A model generated the notes under the pieces. It did not search any database. It was not told the origin of the DNA and saw nothing but the letters and a program-made list of their open reading frames with translations. The translations under genes were made by a program, and so were the position numbers. Shown piece after piece: positions 42,849-52,855 of a stretch of DNA of 64,000 bases. Source of the DNA: Allobosea sp. 47.2.35 (GTDB taxonomy: Bacteria; Pseudomonadota; Alphaproteobacteria; Rhizobiales; Beijerinckiaceae); assembly GCF_024655635.1 (NCBI RefSeq), contig NZ_JANLGI010000001.1, positions 447,435 to 511,434 on the forward strand, written 5' to 3'. Numbering within the stretch: the first letter of the stretch is position 1; each line of letters begins with the position of its first letter.

Positions 42849-43871
42849 TCAGCGGTTCGGCGGCAACTCCGCCGAGACGAGCCGGTTGCGGCCCTCGTTC
42901 TTGGCGCGGAACAGGGCGAGGTCGGCGGCATTGACCAGCCGGGCCGGTTCGCTTTCGCCATCCGGCCAGGCGGTGGCTACGCCGACGCTGATCGTCACGC
43001 GGTCGGCGCCATGCGCGATGTTGAGGTTGCGCACGCCCTGCACCAGCCGGTCGGCGACATGGATCGCCCCTTCCTGCGGCACGCCGGTCAGGATGACCAC
43101 GAATTCCTCACCGCCGAAGCGGGCGGCCAGGTCGGTCGAGCGGGTGGAGCCGTCCTGGATGACGCGCGCGATCTGCTTCAGCACGTCGTCGCCGGCGAGA
43201 TGGCCGTAGGCGTCGTTGTAGCGCTTGAAATGATCGACATCGATCATCAGCACCGAGAGCGGGCTCTGGGTGCGCTGGCAGCGCCTCCATTCGGCTGCGA
43301 GGTACTCGTCGAAATAACGGCGATTGCCGAGGCCGGTCAGGCCGTCGATCCGGGTCAGGCGCTCCAGCTCCAGATTGGCGCGCATCAACTCGCGCTGGCT
43401 CTCGCGCAAGGCGCGATAGGCCTCGTCGCGCTGGAGATGATCGAGATAGGCACGGGTGTGGTAGCGCACCCGTGCGATCAGCTCGATCTTGTCGGGCAGC
43501 TTGACGAGATAATCGTTCGCGCCGGCCTGGAAGGCTTCGCTCTTCGTCGCCGGGTCTTCCTTGGTCGAGAGCACGATGACGGGCACGGCATGCAGCGCCG
43601 GATGCTTGCGGTATTGCCGGACGAGATCGAGCCCGTCGACGCCGGGCATCACGAGATCCTGCAGGATGACGGTGGGCTTGACGCGCTGGGCGACCGTGAT
43701 CGCCTCCAGCGGGTCGGTGCAGTAGTGGAAATCGACATCGCCGTGATGGGCGAGCGCACGCCGAACCGCCTCGCAGACCATGACCTGGTCATCGACCAGC
43801 AGGACCATGGACAGATAGCTGTCGGCCGGCGCCGGGACATCAGGCAGGGAAGATTTCGTTTCGCCTGTCAT
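42849..43871 (-). CDS. wspR: WspR-like response regulator diguanylate cyclase
   Basis: 340 aa. The receiver domain (about 20-140) has acidic VDDQ and phospho-acceptor D72 in ILQDLVMPGVDG, the same local sequence as Pseudomonas WspR as I recall it. A short coiled linker (about 147-172) leads to a GGDEF domain with intact active site GGEEF at 253-257 and an inhibitory-site RxxD (RSTD, 244-247) five residues before it. It should make c-di-GMP when phosphorylated by the hybrid CheA and be product-inhibited. It is the last gene of the seven-gene operon; 13 bases separate it from the cheB-like stop. Confidence 0.93.
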   Translation of the reverse strand: MTGETKSSLPDVPAPADSYLSMVLLVDDQVMVCEAVRRALAHHGDVDFHYCTDPLEAITVAQRVKPTVILQDLVMPGVDGLDLVRQYRKHPALHAVPVIVLSTKEDPATKSEAFQAGANDYLVKLPDKIELIARVRYHTRAYLDHLQRDEAYRALRESQRELMRANLELERLTRIDGLTGLGNRRYFDEYLAAEWRRCQRTQSPLSVLMIDVDHFKRYNDAYGHLAGDDVLKQIARVIQDGSTRSTDLAARFGGEEFVVILTGVPQEGAIHVADRLVQGVRNLNIAHGADRVTISVGVATAWPDGESEPARLVNAADLALFRAKNEGRNRLVSAELPPNR

Positions 43872-43884
43872 GGGGCAACCTTCA

Positions 43885-44904
43885 TCAGGACGACGGAGCG
43901 CACGCCTCGGTCAGGCGAGGGGCGATCGCGGCCAGCGGCAGAATCTCCGCGGCCGCGCCGATCGCAGCGGCAGCCTTGGGCATCCCGTAAACCGCGCTTG
44001 TGGCCTTGTCTTGCGCTATCGTCAAACACTGCCTGTCGCGCAGGAGCTTCAGTCCACGGGCGCCGTCACGGCCCATGCCCGTCAACAGGACGCCGACCGG
44101 GTCGCCCTGCCAGCGCTCGGCCACGCTTTCGAAGAACACGTCCACCGACGGGCGGTAGGGATAGTCGCGCGGCTCGGCCCGGTAGCTGAGCTCTCCGCTT
44201 GCCTTGAAGATGAGGTGATCGGCGCTGGCCGCGATCAGCACCGCACCGCGCTCCGGCCTGTCACCATCGCGGGCCGGGCGGACGGGCAGGCGGCAATGCT
44301 GGCTGAGCCAGCTGGCGAAACCCGGCACGAACTGCTCGTCGAGATGCTGCACGAGGATGATCGCGGCCGGGAATTCGGGCGGCAACCCGCCCAGCAATGT
44401 CGCGACGGCCGCAGGGCCGCCTGCGGACGCGCCGATGGCGACGAGGCGTTGCGAAGGAGACGTGGGAGTCGGCGGCCGGCGCTGGCTGCGGGGCGTCGGG
44501 GGCAGGCTGCGCGAGAGCCGGCCGATCGTCGTGATGCGCGCGAGCAGCGCCGCGGTTTGCGCCGAGGAGTGGCCGGTCAGGCCGACGCTGGGGATGTCGA
44601 CCGCGTCGAGCGCGCCATGGCCCATCGCCTCGTAGACGCCGGAGATATTGGCATCGACGCTGGCGGTGACCAGCAGGATCGGGCAGGGCGTCTCGGCCAT
44701 GATCCGGCGCGTCGCCTCGACGCCGTCCATCTCCGGCATGTTGAGGTCCATCAGGATCAGGTCGGGCCGGTCGCGCCGGCAGGCCTCGACGGCCTCGCGG
44801 CCGTTCATGGCGATCCAGGCGACCTCGTGTTCCGCCGTGGAAACGATGACGCGCCGCAACAGTTCGACCGCCATCGGCAGGTCATTGACCAGCCCGACTC
44901 TCAT
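43885..44904 (-). CDS. wspF: WspF-like chemotaxis methylesterase (CheB)
   Basis: 339 aa. The receiver domain has D53 in [13 protein letters not shown]. After a Pro/Ser-rich linker (about 130-150) comes the CheB methylesterase domain with catalytic triad S160 (GASAGG), H187 (VQHLDE) and D280 (GMGRDG). It removes methyl groups from the WspA-type receptor and resets the signal. In Pseudomonas, loss of WspF locks the system on and raises c-di-GMP. It lies between the cheA- and wspR-like genes. Confidence 0.93.
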   Translation of the reverse strand: MRVGLVNDLPMAVELLRRVIVSTAEHEVAWIAMNGREAVEACRRDRPDLILMDLNMPEMDGVEATRRIMAETPCPILLVTASVDANISGVYEAMGHGALDAVDIPSVGLTGHSSAQTAALLARITTIGRLSRSLPPTPRSQRRPPTPTSPSQRLVAIGASAGGPAAVATLLGGLPPEFPAAIILVQHLDEQFVPGFASWLSQHCRLPVRPARDGDRPERGAVLIAASADHLIFKASGELSYRAEPRDYPYRPSVDVFFESVAERWQGDPVGVLLTGMGRDGARGLKLLRDRQCLTIAQDKATSAVYGMPKAAAAIGAAAEILPLAAIAPRLTEACAPSS

Positions 44905-44932
44905 GAAACGCCCCCACAGCGCATGCCCTGAT

Positions 44933-47200
44933 TCATGGCTCGCCGATCAGGTCGACGACCGCATGGATCAAAGTTTCGTCGTGGAAGCTCCCCTTGGTCA
45001 AATAGTAATCCGCGCCGGCATCGAGCCCGCGGCGGCGGTCCTCCTCGCGATCCTTGTAGGAGACGATCATCACCGGCAGGTTGCGCAGGCCGGGGTCGCG
45101 CTTGATCAGCGTCACGAGCTCGATGCCGTCCATGCGGGGCATGTCGACATCGGTGACGACGAGATCGAAGCTGTCGGAACGCACCGCGTTCCAGCCGTCC
45201 ATGCCGTCGACCGCGACCTCGACCTCGAAGCCGCGATGGTCGAGCAGCTTGCGTTCCAGTTCGCGCACCGTCAGCGAATCGTCGACGACGAGGATGCGCT
45301 TGCGCCGCTTCTGCCCTGCGCGCGTGACGCTGCGCTCCAGAGACCTGAGACGCCCGCCCGAGACCAGCTTCTCCATCGAGCGGATCAGGTCCTCGACATC
45401 GAGGATCAGGACCGGCGAGCCATCGTCCATCAGGGCGGCGGCGCTGACATCCTTGACCTTGGCGAGACGGGGATCGAGCGGCCGGACGACCAGCTCGCGC
45501 TCGCCGAGGAAGCGATCGACCACGAGCGCATAGAGATTGTCGCCCTCGCCGACGACGACCGTCGCCAACTCCGACCCGTCCGCTACCGCTTCGCCCCGGC
45601 CGAGAATCTCATGGGCGGTGACGAGCCCGACCTGCTGCTCGTCATGGCGGAAATGCGGGCGGCCTTCGAGCAGTTCGATCTTGTCGCGCGGCAAGCGCAA
45701 GGCGCGGGCGATCGCGGTCAGTGGCAAGGCATAGGGCTCGCCGTCGATCTCGACCAGCAGCGCACGGATCACCGAGAGCGTCAGAGGCAATTGCAGCTGG
45801 AAGCGCGTGCCGATGCCGGGCTCCGAGGCGATGGTGACCTGGCCGCGCACCTGCCGGACCATGGCCTGCACGGCATCGAGGCCGACGCCACGGCCCGAGA
45901 TATCGCTGACCGTCGCCTTCATCGAGAAGCCAGGCAGGAAGAGGAACTCGAGCAGTTCCTCCTCGCTGAGGTCCCAGACCGTCTCGGCCGTGGTCAGGCC
46001 GCGCGCGAGCGTCGCCTGCCGGAGCGCTTCGAGATCGATGCCGCCGCCATCGTCCGAGACGATGATCTGGAGCAGGCCGGCATTGTGCCGGGCTTCGAGC
46101 CGCACCAGGCCCTCGGCCGGTTTGCCGTTGGCACGACGCTGCTCGGGCGCTTCGATGCCGTGATCGACGGCATTGCGCAGGAGGTGGCCGAGGGGCGCGT
46201 CGAGCTGGTCGAGGATGTCGCGGTCGATGCTGGTGGCGCCGCCGACGATATCGAGGCGCACGGTCTTGCCGAGCGCCCGGCCGATATCGCGGACATTGCG
46301 CTGAAAATGCCGGACGCCGTCTTCGAAGGGGCGCATGCGGCTCGCGAGCGTCTCGTCATAGAGCCGGTTGGCGAGATCGGTGGCGTGTCGGTCGACCGTG
46401 TCCATCTCGTCGAGGCGCTGGGCGAGGAGCGCCTGGCCTTCGGCCAGCTTGAGCTGCGCGGTGGCGAGCGCCTGGGCGGCGCGATCATCGGTCTCGGCCG
46501 GCATGGCGGCGCGCAGGTCCTCGAAGCTTTTGGCGAGCTCTGCCTGCACGCGCCGCAGCCGCAGCAAGCCGTCATTGAACGGCCGCAGCCGGCGCGCCGA
46601 CATCAGCGACTCGCCGGCGAGGCCGAGCAGGCGGTTCAGGCTGTCGGCCGTGACCCTGACCATGCGTTCGCCGGCCGCGCCATCCCCTGTCGAGGCTGGC
46701 GTGTCAGAAAGGACAGGCGCCGGGGGAGCGGCCGCTTCGGTGGCCGGGGCTTTGTCCGCGGGAGCTGAAACGCCCTGAGCTGCACTCGGCGTGGGCGCCT
46801 CCGCTTCATCGGAGGCCTGTCGCAGGACCTGCGCGAAGGTCTCGATCCTGCTCCTTGTTTGCGCTTCGGGCTCCTCCGCTCCGGCTGCGATCGCCGCAAG
46901 GAGGTCCAGCCCCGCCAGCAGCGCGTCGATATGCCGTTGGTTCAGCCGGAGCTTGCCGTGCTGCGCAGCGACGAGGCATTCCTCCATCTCGTGCGCGACC
47001 TGCACGGCCGGTGTGAGATCGATGATGCGGGCGGCGCCTTTCAAGGAATGGGCCGCGCGCATGCAGGCTTCGAGATGAACCGCGGCGGTCGGGTCGCGCT
47101 CGAGGGCGAGCAGGCCGGTCGTGAAGGCCTGCGACTGTGCCGCGAGCTCCGCTCGGAACAGCTCGAGCATGGAGAGGTCGCTGAGATCCTCGCCGCTCAT
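44933..47200 (-). CDS. wspE: WspE-like hybrid CheA histidine kinase with receiver
   Basis: 754 aa. Domains in order: Hpt with phospho-acceptor H51 in [13 protein letters not shown]; an Ala/Pro-rich linker (about 135-195); the dimerisation and HATPase core ([21 protein letters not shown]-box, [24 protein letters not shown]); a CheW-like domain (about 490-610); and a C-terminal receiver with VVDDS and D in [12 protein letters not shown]. It accepts input from the receptor complex and phosphorylates WspR and WspF. The ATG at 47200 overlaps the wspD-like stop (4 bp). The frame upstream of it is out of family. Confidence 0.93.
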   Translation of the reverse strand: MSGEDLSDLSMLELFRAELAAQSQAFTTGLLALERDPTAAVHLEACMRAAHSLKGAARIIDLTPAVQVAHEMEECLVAAQHGKLRLNQRHIDALLAGLDLLAAIAAGAEEPEAQTRSRIETFAQVLRQASDEAEAPTPSAAQGVSAPADKAPATEAAAPPAPVLSDTPASTGDGAAGERMVRVTADSLNRLLGLAGESLMSARRLRPFNDGLLRLRRVQAELAKSFEDLRAAMPAETDDRAAQALATAQLKLAEGQALLAQRLDEMDTVDRHATDLANRLYDETLASRMRPFEDGVRHFQRNVRDIGRALGKTVRLDIVGGATSIDRDILDQLDAPLGHLLRNAVDHGIEAPEQRRANGKPAEGLVRLEARHNAGLLQIIVSDDGGGIDLEALRQATLARGLTTAETVWDLSEEELLEFLFLPGFSMKATVSDISGRGVGLDAVQAMVRQVRGQVTIASEPGIGTRFQLQLPLTLSVIRALLVEIDGEPYALPLTAIARALRLPRDKIELLEGRPHFRHDEQQVGLVTAHEILGRGEAVADGSELATVVVGEGDNLYALVVDRFLGERELVVRPLDPRLAKVKDVSAAALMDDGSPVLILDVEDLIRSMEKLVSGGRLRSLERSVTRAGQKRRKRILVVDDSLTVRELERKLLDHRGFEVEVAVDGMDGWNAVRSDSFDLVVTDVDMPRMDGIELVTLIKRDPGLRNLPVMIVSYKDREEDRRRGLDAGADYYLTKGSFHDETLIHAVVDLIGEP

Positions 47201-47871
47201 GCGATGCTCCGGTCGATCAGGTCGAGCAGGCGGCCTGCATCGAGGCAGCCAACCGCGCGGCCCTCCCACGGAATCATCGCCGCGACGACGCTTGCCGCCG
47301 AGCGGCCGACCGTTGCCGGAACCGCGCTGCGCTCATGGGCGCGGTAGGTGTGGAGTCCGTGGACCTCGTCGACCTCGAAGGCGACGTGACGGGCCTCTTC
47401 GCCGGTGACGACCAAGCGCGGGAAGACGGCGATCCGCTCCGCGCCACGAGAGATGACTGCACCGCCGATGCCGAGCAGGGCCTGTAGCGAAACGCAGATC
47501 AGCAATTCGCCGCGAACGTTGACGATGCCGCGCACGGCCTCGCTGCGGCGATGAGGCAGGGAATGGACGGGACGTGGTTCGGCGATCTCGCGGCAGATCG
47601 CGGCCGGCAGGCCGAGCCATTCCTCGCCGATGCGGAAGATCAGGACGCTGTCGATCTCCTCGCCTTCGGGCGCCTTCTCCTCGCGCCCCGCGAAATGCCG
47701 TGTCCATTCGTCGCGATAGCCCGGCGGCAGGGGGCGGTCGAGCAGCTTGCGGGCGATCTGCGCATGGGTCGGGCAGTTGCGGCAGTGGAGCTGTTCCTCC
47801 AGCTCCGGACAGGAACGGTCGCCGCTGACGCCGATCTCGCGCCAGCACTCGTCGATGCCTTCGGTCGTCAT
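47197..47871 (-). CDS. wspD: WspD-like CheW coupling protein
   Basis: 224 aa. A 70-residue N-terminal extension with Cys residues (LEEQLHCRNCPTHAQIARKL) precedes the CheW domain (about 78-220: SVLIFRIGEEWLGLPAAICR, GIVNVRGELLICVSLQALLG). The extension is typical of WspD-type rather than classical CheW proteins. The ATG at 47871 has no ribosome-binding site; instead a run of nine C (coding strand) lies one base before it. It couples a receptor to the CheA-like kinase. Confidence 0.88.
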   Translation of the reverse strand: MTTEGIDECWREIGVSGDRSCPELEEQLHCRNCPTHAQIARKLLDRPLPPGYRDEWTRHFAGREEKAPEGEEIDSVLIFRIGEEWLGLPAAICREIAEPRPVHSLPHRRSEAVRGIVNVRGELLICVSLQALLGIGGAVISRGAERIAVFPRLVVTGEEARHVAFEVDEVHGLHTYRAHERSAVPATVGRSAASVVAAMIPWEGRAVGCLDAGRLLDLIDRSIA

Positions 47872-47890
47872 CGGGGGGGGGCGGCGGACA

Positions 47891-49156
47891 TCAGGTGCCG
47901 CTCCGCTTGGCCAGCCGGTCGAGCCGGTCAGCGAGGGCCTTGGCGGCGCCATGGTCGCCTTGCCGCTGCTGGAGCGCCCGGAGCTGGGCAAGGGCTCGCT
48001 GGTGGTCAGGCGCCAGATAGAGCGCCTTGCGGTAGTTGCGCATGGCATCCTCGACCGCATCGGCGGCGTCATGAGCCAGTCCCAGCCAGTAGAACGCATC
48101 GGGCGAAGGGCCGAAGTCGGCGATATGGCGTTCGGCCGCTGCGCTCACTTCGGTCAGGCGTCCGGCATCGGCCGCGCGCTCGATCTCGGTCAGGCTGGCG
48201 GCTGCCTGGTCGGGCGAAGGGGCGGATGTCTGGACGGTAGCAGCCTTCTGCGCAAAGGGGCGAGGCGCCGGTTTGGGCGCCTGCGGCAAGGGGGCTGCCT
48301 TCACCGCGGCTGGTCTCGGCTTTCGCGCGACGGGCGGCTCGGTCGGCTTCACGCGTGCGGCTGCTGCCTTCACGAAGGCGAAAGCGCGGGGGAAGCGCAC
48401 CGAAGCGAAACCGCATAGCACCGGCAGCCCGGATTCGGCCGGACCGACCAGCAGCAGGCCGTCATCGGCCAGCATCTGCCGGAGCCGGGTCAGGGCCGTT
48501 CCCTGCGTTTCGCGATCGAAATAGATCAGCAGGTTCCGGCAGAAGGCGACATCATAGGTTTCCTGCCCGGCTTGCGTCGCCGTGGCGAGGACGTTGCCGA
48601 GGCGGAAGCGGACATGCCGGCGGACGATGCCGTGCGGCCTGAAGCCGCCTTCCGCAGCCTCGAAATAGCGGTCGCGAAAGGCGATGTCGGCGCCGCGGAA
48701 GGAGTTCTTGCCGTAGATCGCGCGCTCGGCATGGACGAGGTTGCGGCTGCTGACATCGATCGCGTCGATCTGGAAGCTGCCATCCGGGAAGCCGGCATCA
48801 AGCAGGGCCATGGCGATGGAATAGGGCTCCTCGCCGGTCGAGCAAGGCAGGCTGAGCAGCTTCAGTGGACGGCCGATCGCGCGGTTCTCGCGCAGATGCC
48901 GGATCATCGCGCCGAAGGCCTCGCGATCGCGGAAGAACCAGGTCTCGGGGACGATGACGGCATCGACCAGCTCCTGCCGCTCGGCCGGGCTCGACGTGAC
49001 GAAAGCCCAGTAGGCGTGGAGATCGGAGATGGCGCAGGCCGTCATCCGCCGCTTCAGGGCATGGCGGATCACGGAGGCGCCGACGGTCTCCATGCTCAGG
49101 CCGATGGTTTCCCGGAGCAGCTTCTCGAAATCCCGGATCGGAGCGGTCTCGTCCAT
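47891..49156 (-). CDS. wspC: WspC-like CheR methyltransferase with TPR tail
   Basis: 421 aa. The CheR domain (about 10-270) has the SAM-site block LKLLSLPCSTGEEPYSIAMA and YDVAFCRNLLIYFDRETQG. A Pro/Ala/Lys-rich linker (about 275-330) leads to TPR-like helices (about 340-410, with YWLGLAHDAADAVEDAMRNY and KALYLAPDHQRALAQLRAL). The TPR tail distinguishes WspC from ordinary CheR. It methylates the WspA-type receptor. Its ATG shares one base with the stop of the wspB-like gene. Confidence 0.92.
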   Translation of the reverse strand: MDETAPIRDFEKLLRETIGLSMETVGASVIRHALKRRMTACAISDLHAYWAFVTSSPAERQELVDAVIVPETWFFRDREAFGAMIRHLRENRAIGRPLKLLSLPCSTGEEPYSIAMALLDAGFPDGSFQIDAIDVSSRNLVHAERAIYGKNSFRGADIAFRDRYFEAAEGGFRPHGIVRRHVRFRLGNVLATATQAGQETYDVAFCRNLLIYFDRETQGTALTRLRQMLADDGLLLVGPAESGLPVLCGFASVRFPRAFAFVKAAAARVKPTEPPVARKPRPAAVKAAPLPQAPKPAPRPFAQKAATVQTSAPSPDQAAASLTEIERAADAGRLTEVSAAAERHIADFGPSPDAFYWLGLAHDAADAVEDAMRNYRKALYLAPDHQRALAQLRALQQRQGDHGAAKALADRLDRLAKRSGT

Positions 49157-49620
49157 CACGGCTCCGCCGCTTGCTGACGGAACAGGATGTCGCGGATTTC
49201 GGGCGTGAGCAGGGCCTCGCCCCGGACCCATTGGACCAGCCCGCGCTCGTCGCTCGCGACCGGGCCGAGATAGGGCGGCATGCCGGCCTCGACGCCGGAC
49301 GCGGCGAAATCGGCGGCATCGCGCTCGATGGTCTCGACGGCCTGCTCGACCAGCAGGCCGAGAAGATCGTCGCGGCCCAGGTCAGATGGATAGCGCAGCA
49401 GGATGATGCGGGTGCTCAGGCGCGGCTCGGCCGGGCGCCCGAGCGCCAGCAAGGCGAGATCGACCACGGGCACGGGCCGGCCGCGATAATTGATCGCGCC
49501 GGCCACGCCCGCCGGTGCGCCGGGGAGTTGCTTGGTCGCGAGCAGCGGCAGCACGGCCTCGACCTGCCCGGTATCGAGCACGTAGCGGTCCTGCCCCAAC
49601 TGGAACATCAGAAACAGCAT
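49156..49620 (-). CDS. wspB: WspB-like CheW coupling protein
   Basis: 154 aa, a single CheW domain (MLFLMFQLGQDRYVLDTGQV, then GVAGAINYRGRPVPVVDLAL, DDLLGLLVEQAVETI). It is the first of two CheW proteins in the operon and follows the receptor gene by 27 bases. The two may couple different receptor pools, as in Pseudomonas. Confidence 0.9.
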   Translation of the reverse strand: MLFLMFQLGQDRYVLDTGQVEAVLPLLATKQLPGAPAGVAGAINYRGRPVPVVDLALLALGRPAEPRLSTRIILLRYPSDLGRDDLLGLLVEQAVETIERDAADFAASGVEAGMPPYLGPVASDERGLVQWVRGEALLTPEIRDILFRQQAAEP

Positions 49621-49647
49621 CGCGCGGTTCCGTTCCGCCTTGTCTTG

Positions 49648-51285
49648 TCAGGCGCGCAGCTTGAAGCGCGAGATCGAGTTGCGCAGCCCGCTCGACACCT
49701 GGTTGAGCTCGTCGATGGCCAGCGTCGATTGCTGCAGGGATTCGACCGTCTGCTGCGCGGCCTCGCTGAGCTGGGAGAGCGCCTCGCTGATCTGGCCTGC
49801 GCCGGTCGCCTGTGCCTGCATGCCTTCGTTCGCGCCTTCGAAGCGAGGCACCAGCCCCTGGACCTGCTCGATGATCTCCGAGAGCTGGCCGCCGACCTGC
49901 TGCACTTCCTGCATGCCGCGGCGGACCTCCTCCGAGAACTTGTCCATGCCCATCACGCCGGCCGCGACGGCCGACTGGATATCCTTGACCATCTGCTCGA
50001 TGTCGTAGGTCGAGACGGCGGTCTGGTCGGCGAGGCGTCGGATCTCGGTCGCGACCACGGCGAAACCGCGGCCATATTGCCCGGCCTTCTCGGCCTCGAT
50101 CGCGGCGTTGAGCGAGAGCAGGTTGGTCTGGTCGGCGACCTTGGTGATGGTGGTGACGACCTGATTGATGTTGCCGGCCTTCTCGCTGAGGATCGCGAGC
50201 TTGGCGTTGATGGCGCCAGCGGCCTCCATCACCTGCCGCATCGTGCTTTCCATGCGCGCGAGCCCGGCCTGTCCGCCATTGGCGAGCGTCGCGGTCTGCT
50301 CGGCGACGGCCGAGACCTCGTCCATCGTATGGGCGAGCTCATTGGAGGTGGCGGAGATTTCCTTGGCGGTCGCGCCGATCTCGGTCGTGGTGGCGGCGAT
50401 CTCGTTGGCCGTCGCCTGCTGCTCCTTCGAGGTCGCGGCGACCTCGGTGATCGAGGTGTTGACCTGGATGCTCGATTTCTGGACCTGGCCGATCAGCCCG
50501 GCGAGATCGTCGGCCATGGCGTTGACGCCGTCGGCGAGTGTGCTGAACTCGTCGCGTCGCGCGAGCGTCAGGCGCTCGCTGAAATCGCCTTGCCGCATGT
50601 GATCGACGATGCCGAGCAGCTTGCCGAGCGGCACCGTGACAGCCCGGAACAGCAGGTAGCCGCAGAGGACCGCAAGAACGACCGCGATCGCGAAGCAGAT
50701 GATCAGGCCAAGCTCCGCCGAGCGGACGATCGTGACGATCTGGCGGGTCGATTCGTCGGCCTCGGCCTTGTTGAAATCGACCATCCCGCGGAGCGTGCTG
50801 CGGACCTTCACGCCGAGCGGTTCGAGATCGCGCTTGACGACGGCGGACTGGTCGAAGGCTTCTCCCTTCGCTGCCGCCTGCTTGCCGGCGGCCAAGATCG
50901 CATCCTCCGCCGCCGCGAATTGTTCGATGAGTTGCGAGGCAGCCGCGTGGTTGCGCCGATCCGTCTCCGAGTCGACCGTGCGCTCATAGGATTTGAGCAG
51001 CTCGCGTAGCCTTGCCCGGTTGGCAAGGATCGCATCGGCGGCCTGGCTGACCTCTGCCGTGGTGTCTGCCCGTCCTAGTTCACGGGCGAACTGGTTGCTA
51101 TCCGCCCAGACCACCATCAGCTGCGCGCTGTAATAGAGAGCAGGAACGGTCTTGGTCTCGACCTCGATCACTTCCCGCTCGGTCTGGAGGAACCAGAGAT
51201 AGCTCGCGCCCGCCATGGCGGACATCACCGCGAGGATCGCGGCGAAGCTGATCAGGATGCGGCGGCGTATCGTCAGGCTCTTCAT
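49648..51285 (-). CDS. wspA: WspA-like methyl-accepting chemotaxis receptor
   Basis: 545 aa. TM1 is about 11-33, followed by a helical periplasmic domain (about 34-188, four-helix-bundle style), TM2 about 191-214, HAMP about 212-265 and a cytoplasmic signalling domain. The hairpin tip includes TNLLSLNAAIEAEKAGQYGR and GFAVVATEIRRLADQTA. The C-terminus lacks a CheR-tethering pentapeptide (it ends SRFKLRA), as in WspA, whose methyltransferase has its own TPR tail. It is the first gene of the Wsp operon. In Pseudomonas WspA responds to surface contact or envelope stress; the same input is inferred here. Confidence 0.92.
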   Translation of the reverse strand: MKSLTIRRRILISFAAILAVMSAMAGASYLWFLQTEREVIEVETKTVPALYYSAQLMVVWADSNQFARELGRADTTAEVSQAADAILANRARLRELLKSYERTVDSETDRRNHAAASQLIEQFAAAEDAILAAGKQAAAKGEAFDQSAVVKRDLEPLGVKVRSTLRGMVDFNKAEADESTRQIVTIVRSAELGLIICFAIAVVLAVLCGYLLFRAVTVPLGKLLGIVDHMRQGDFSERLTLARRDEFSTLADGVNAMADDLAGLIGQVQKSSIQVNTSITEVAATSKEQQATANEIAATTTEIGATAKEISATSNELAHTMDEVSAVAEQTATLANGGQAGLARMESTMRQVMEAAGAINAKLAILSEKAGNINQVVTTITKVADQTNLLSLNAAIEAEKAGQYGRGFAVVATEIRRLADQTAVSTYDIEQMVKDIQSAVAAGVMGMDKFSEEVRRGMQEVQQVGGQLSEIIEQVQGLVPRFEGANEGMQAQATGAGQISEALSQLSEAAQQTVESLQQSTLAIDELNQVSSGLRNSISRFKLRA

Positions 51286-51437
51286 CGCTCAATCCATCGT
51301 CGCGGCACGCCCGGTCGCTTCGGGCTGCTGCATGAGCCAAATCGTTCGCAGATCATCGTTAGCGAGGAGTTATTGCGTCTCCGTTGCGGAAACGCCTCGA
51401 ATGAAGGCTGTGGACGCGAATGGCGACGTCGGCCGGT

Positions 51438-52715
51438 TCAGGCGACACGGGCCTGGGGCAGGAAGCGCTCGGCTGCGAAGGGCGCAGGGTCGCATAGCGT
51501 CGGCGCGCCGGTCATCATCTCCGCGAGCAGGCGGCCGGTCGCAGGGCCCAGCGTGAAGCCGTGATGGGCGTGGCCGAAGGCGAACCACAGGCCGCGATGG
51601 CGCGGGGCCTGGCCGATGATCGGCAGCATGTCGGGCAGGCAGGGGCGGGCGCCACGCCAGGGCTCGGCATCGAGGCGGCGCCCCAGCGGCACGATCTGGC
51701 GCGCGATACGCTCGGCCTGGTCGAGCTGCCAGGAATCGGAGGGCTCGTCGCGGCCCGCGAGCTCGATCCCCGTGGTCAGGCGGATGCCGCGCTGCATCGC
51801 GGTCAGCACGAATCCGGCCTGGGCATCGCAGAGCGGATGCTGCGGCGTCGTCTCGGCGACGCTTTCGTAATGCATGTGGTAGCCGCGCTTGAACCCGATC
51901 GGGAATCGGTAGCCGAAACGCTCGACGAGATCGTTCGACCATGGACCGAGCGCGACGACGGCCTCGGGGGCTCGCCATTCCGAGCCATCGGCGGACAGGC
52001 GCCATTCCCCGTCCCGGTGCTGGAGGCTCGCAGCATCGGCCGGTTTCAGCAGGCCGCCGCGCGCGACGAAGAGCGCGGCATAGGCGCGTGTCACCGCGCC
52101 GGGGTCGCTGACGGTGACGGGATCACGCCAATGCACGGCGCCCGAAACGCTGCCGGCGAGCAGGCCGGGCTCCAGGCGACGCAGTGCGTCCTCGTCGAGC
52201 AGGTCATAGGTGAGGCCGTAGGCGGCAAGTTCGGCCGCCCCTTGCGTCGCGACGTCGAGGCCTCGCCGCGTCCGATAAAGTTCGATCCAGCCTTCGCCAC
52301 GCATCAGGGCCTCGGTGCCGGCGGCTTGCGTCCAGCGCCGGTGCTCCTCGATGCAGCGCTCGATCAGCGGCAGGATGGCGCGGCCGAGCCTGTCGAGCCG
52401 GTTCGGGGCAGAGTTCCACCAGTAGCGCGCGAGCCACGGCGCCATCCGCAGCAAGGCTGCCGGGCGATAGCGGACGGCGATCGAGCGGTTCGAGGCGAGG
52501 CTGGCCAACGTCGCGAGATCGCGCGGGAAGGCATAGGGCACGACGGAGGAGCGCTCGATCAGCCCGGCATTGCCATGGCTGGTTTCCGCACCCGGCTCGC
52601 CGCGATCGACGAGCAGCACGCGCCGGCCGCGCTCCTGCAGATGCAGCGCCACGCTGACGCCGACGATGCCAGCGCCGAGCACGATCACATCGGCCTGTTC
52701 AGTCGCAGTCGCCAT
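51438..52715 (-). CDS. FAD-dependent oxidoreductase, DadA-like
   Basis: 425 aa of the DAO/DadA family. The N-terminal dinucleotide fold is DVIVLGAGIVGVSVALHLQE, then RGEPGAETSHGNAGLIERSS, matching D-amino acid dehydrogenases. The C-terminal block AFGHAHHGFTLGPATGRLLA is also typical. It oxidises a D-amino acid or similar amine and passes electrons to the respiratory chain. The ATG at 52715 was chosen over a frame reaching 52811 that would cover the promoter. It is divergent from the RpiR-Dpp-M81 cluster, so it may degrade what that importer brings in. Confidence 0.88.
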   Translation of the reverse strand: MATATEQADVIVLGAGIVGVSVALHLQERGRRVLLVDRGEPGAETSHGNAGLIERSSVVPYAFPRDLATLASLASNRSIAVRYRPAALLRMAPWLARYWWNSAPNRLDRLGRAILPLIERCIEEHRRWTQAAGTEALMRGEGWIELYRTRRGLDVATQGAAELAAYGLTYDLLDEDALRRLEPGLLAGSVSGAVHWRDPVTVSDPGAVTRAYAALFVARGGLLKPADAASLQHRDGEWRLSADGSEWRAPEAVVALGPWSNDLVERFGYRFPIGFKRGYHMHYESVAETTPQHPLCDAQAGFVLTAMQRGIRLTTGIELAGRDEPSDSWQLDQAERIARQIVPLGRRLDAEPWRGARPCLPDMLPIIGQAPRHRGLWFAFGHAHHGFTLGPATGRLLAEMMTGAPTLCDPAPFAAERFLPQARVA

Positions 52716-52804
52716 CGTCGCTGGAATCCTCTCCGTCTCTCCGGAAATACGCGGAGCGGAACCGAGCCTCAACCGCGTTATTTTTGCAAGAAAATAAAAA
52801 CTGT

Positions 52805-52830
52805 TTGACACTGTGAAAGAAAAATTTCTT
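52805..52830. promoter_or_regulatory. -35 element and candidate RpiR operator
   Basis: A consensus TTGACA (52805-52810) lies 46 bases before the RpiR ATG. AAGAAA-AA-TTTCTT (52817-52830), a 6-bp inverted repeat with a two-base centre, follows it in the -35/-10 spacer. This is a fitting place for RpiR autoregulation and control of the divergent DadA-like gene. Confidence 0.5.
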
Positions 52831-52855
52831 GATCTCTGGAAGCGCGGGAGTTCCG

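Noticed and set aside
44648-46768. 706-codon frame opposite the cheA- and cheB-like genes
   Set aside because: Antisense shadow; the opposite strand has complete, residue-level matches to WspE and WspF.
42849-51285. Flagellar chemotaxis cluster
   Set aside because: No cheY, cheZ or flagellar genes are present; the TPR-tailed CheR, hybrid CheA and GGDEF output define a Wsp-type pathway instead.
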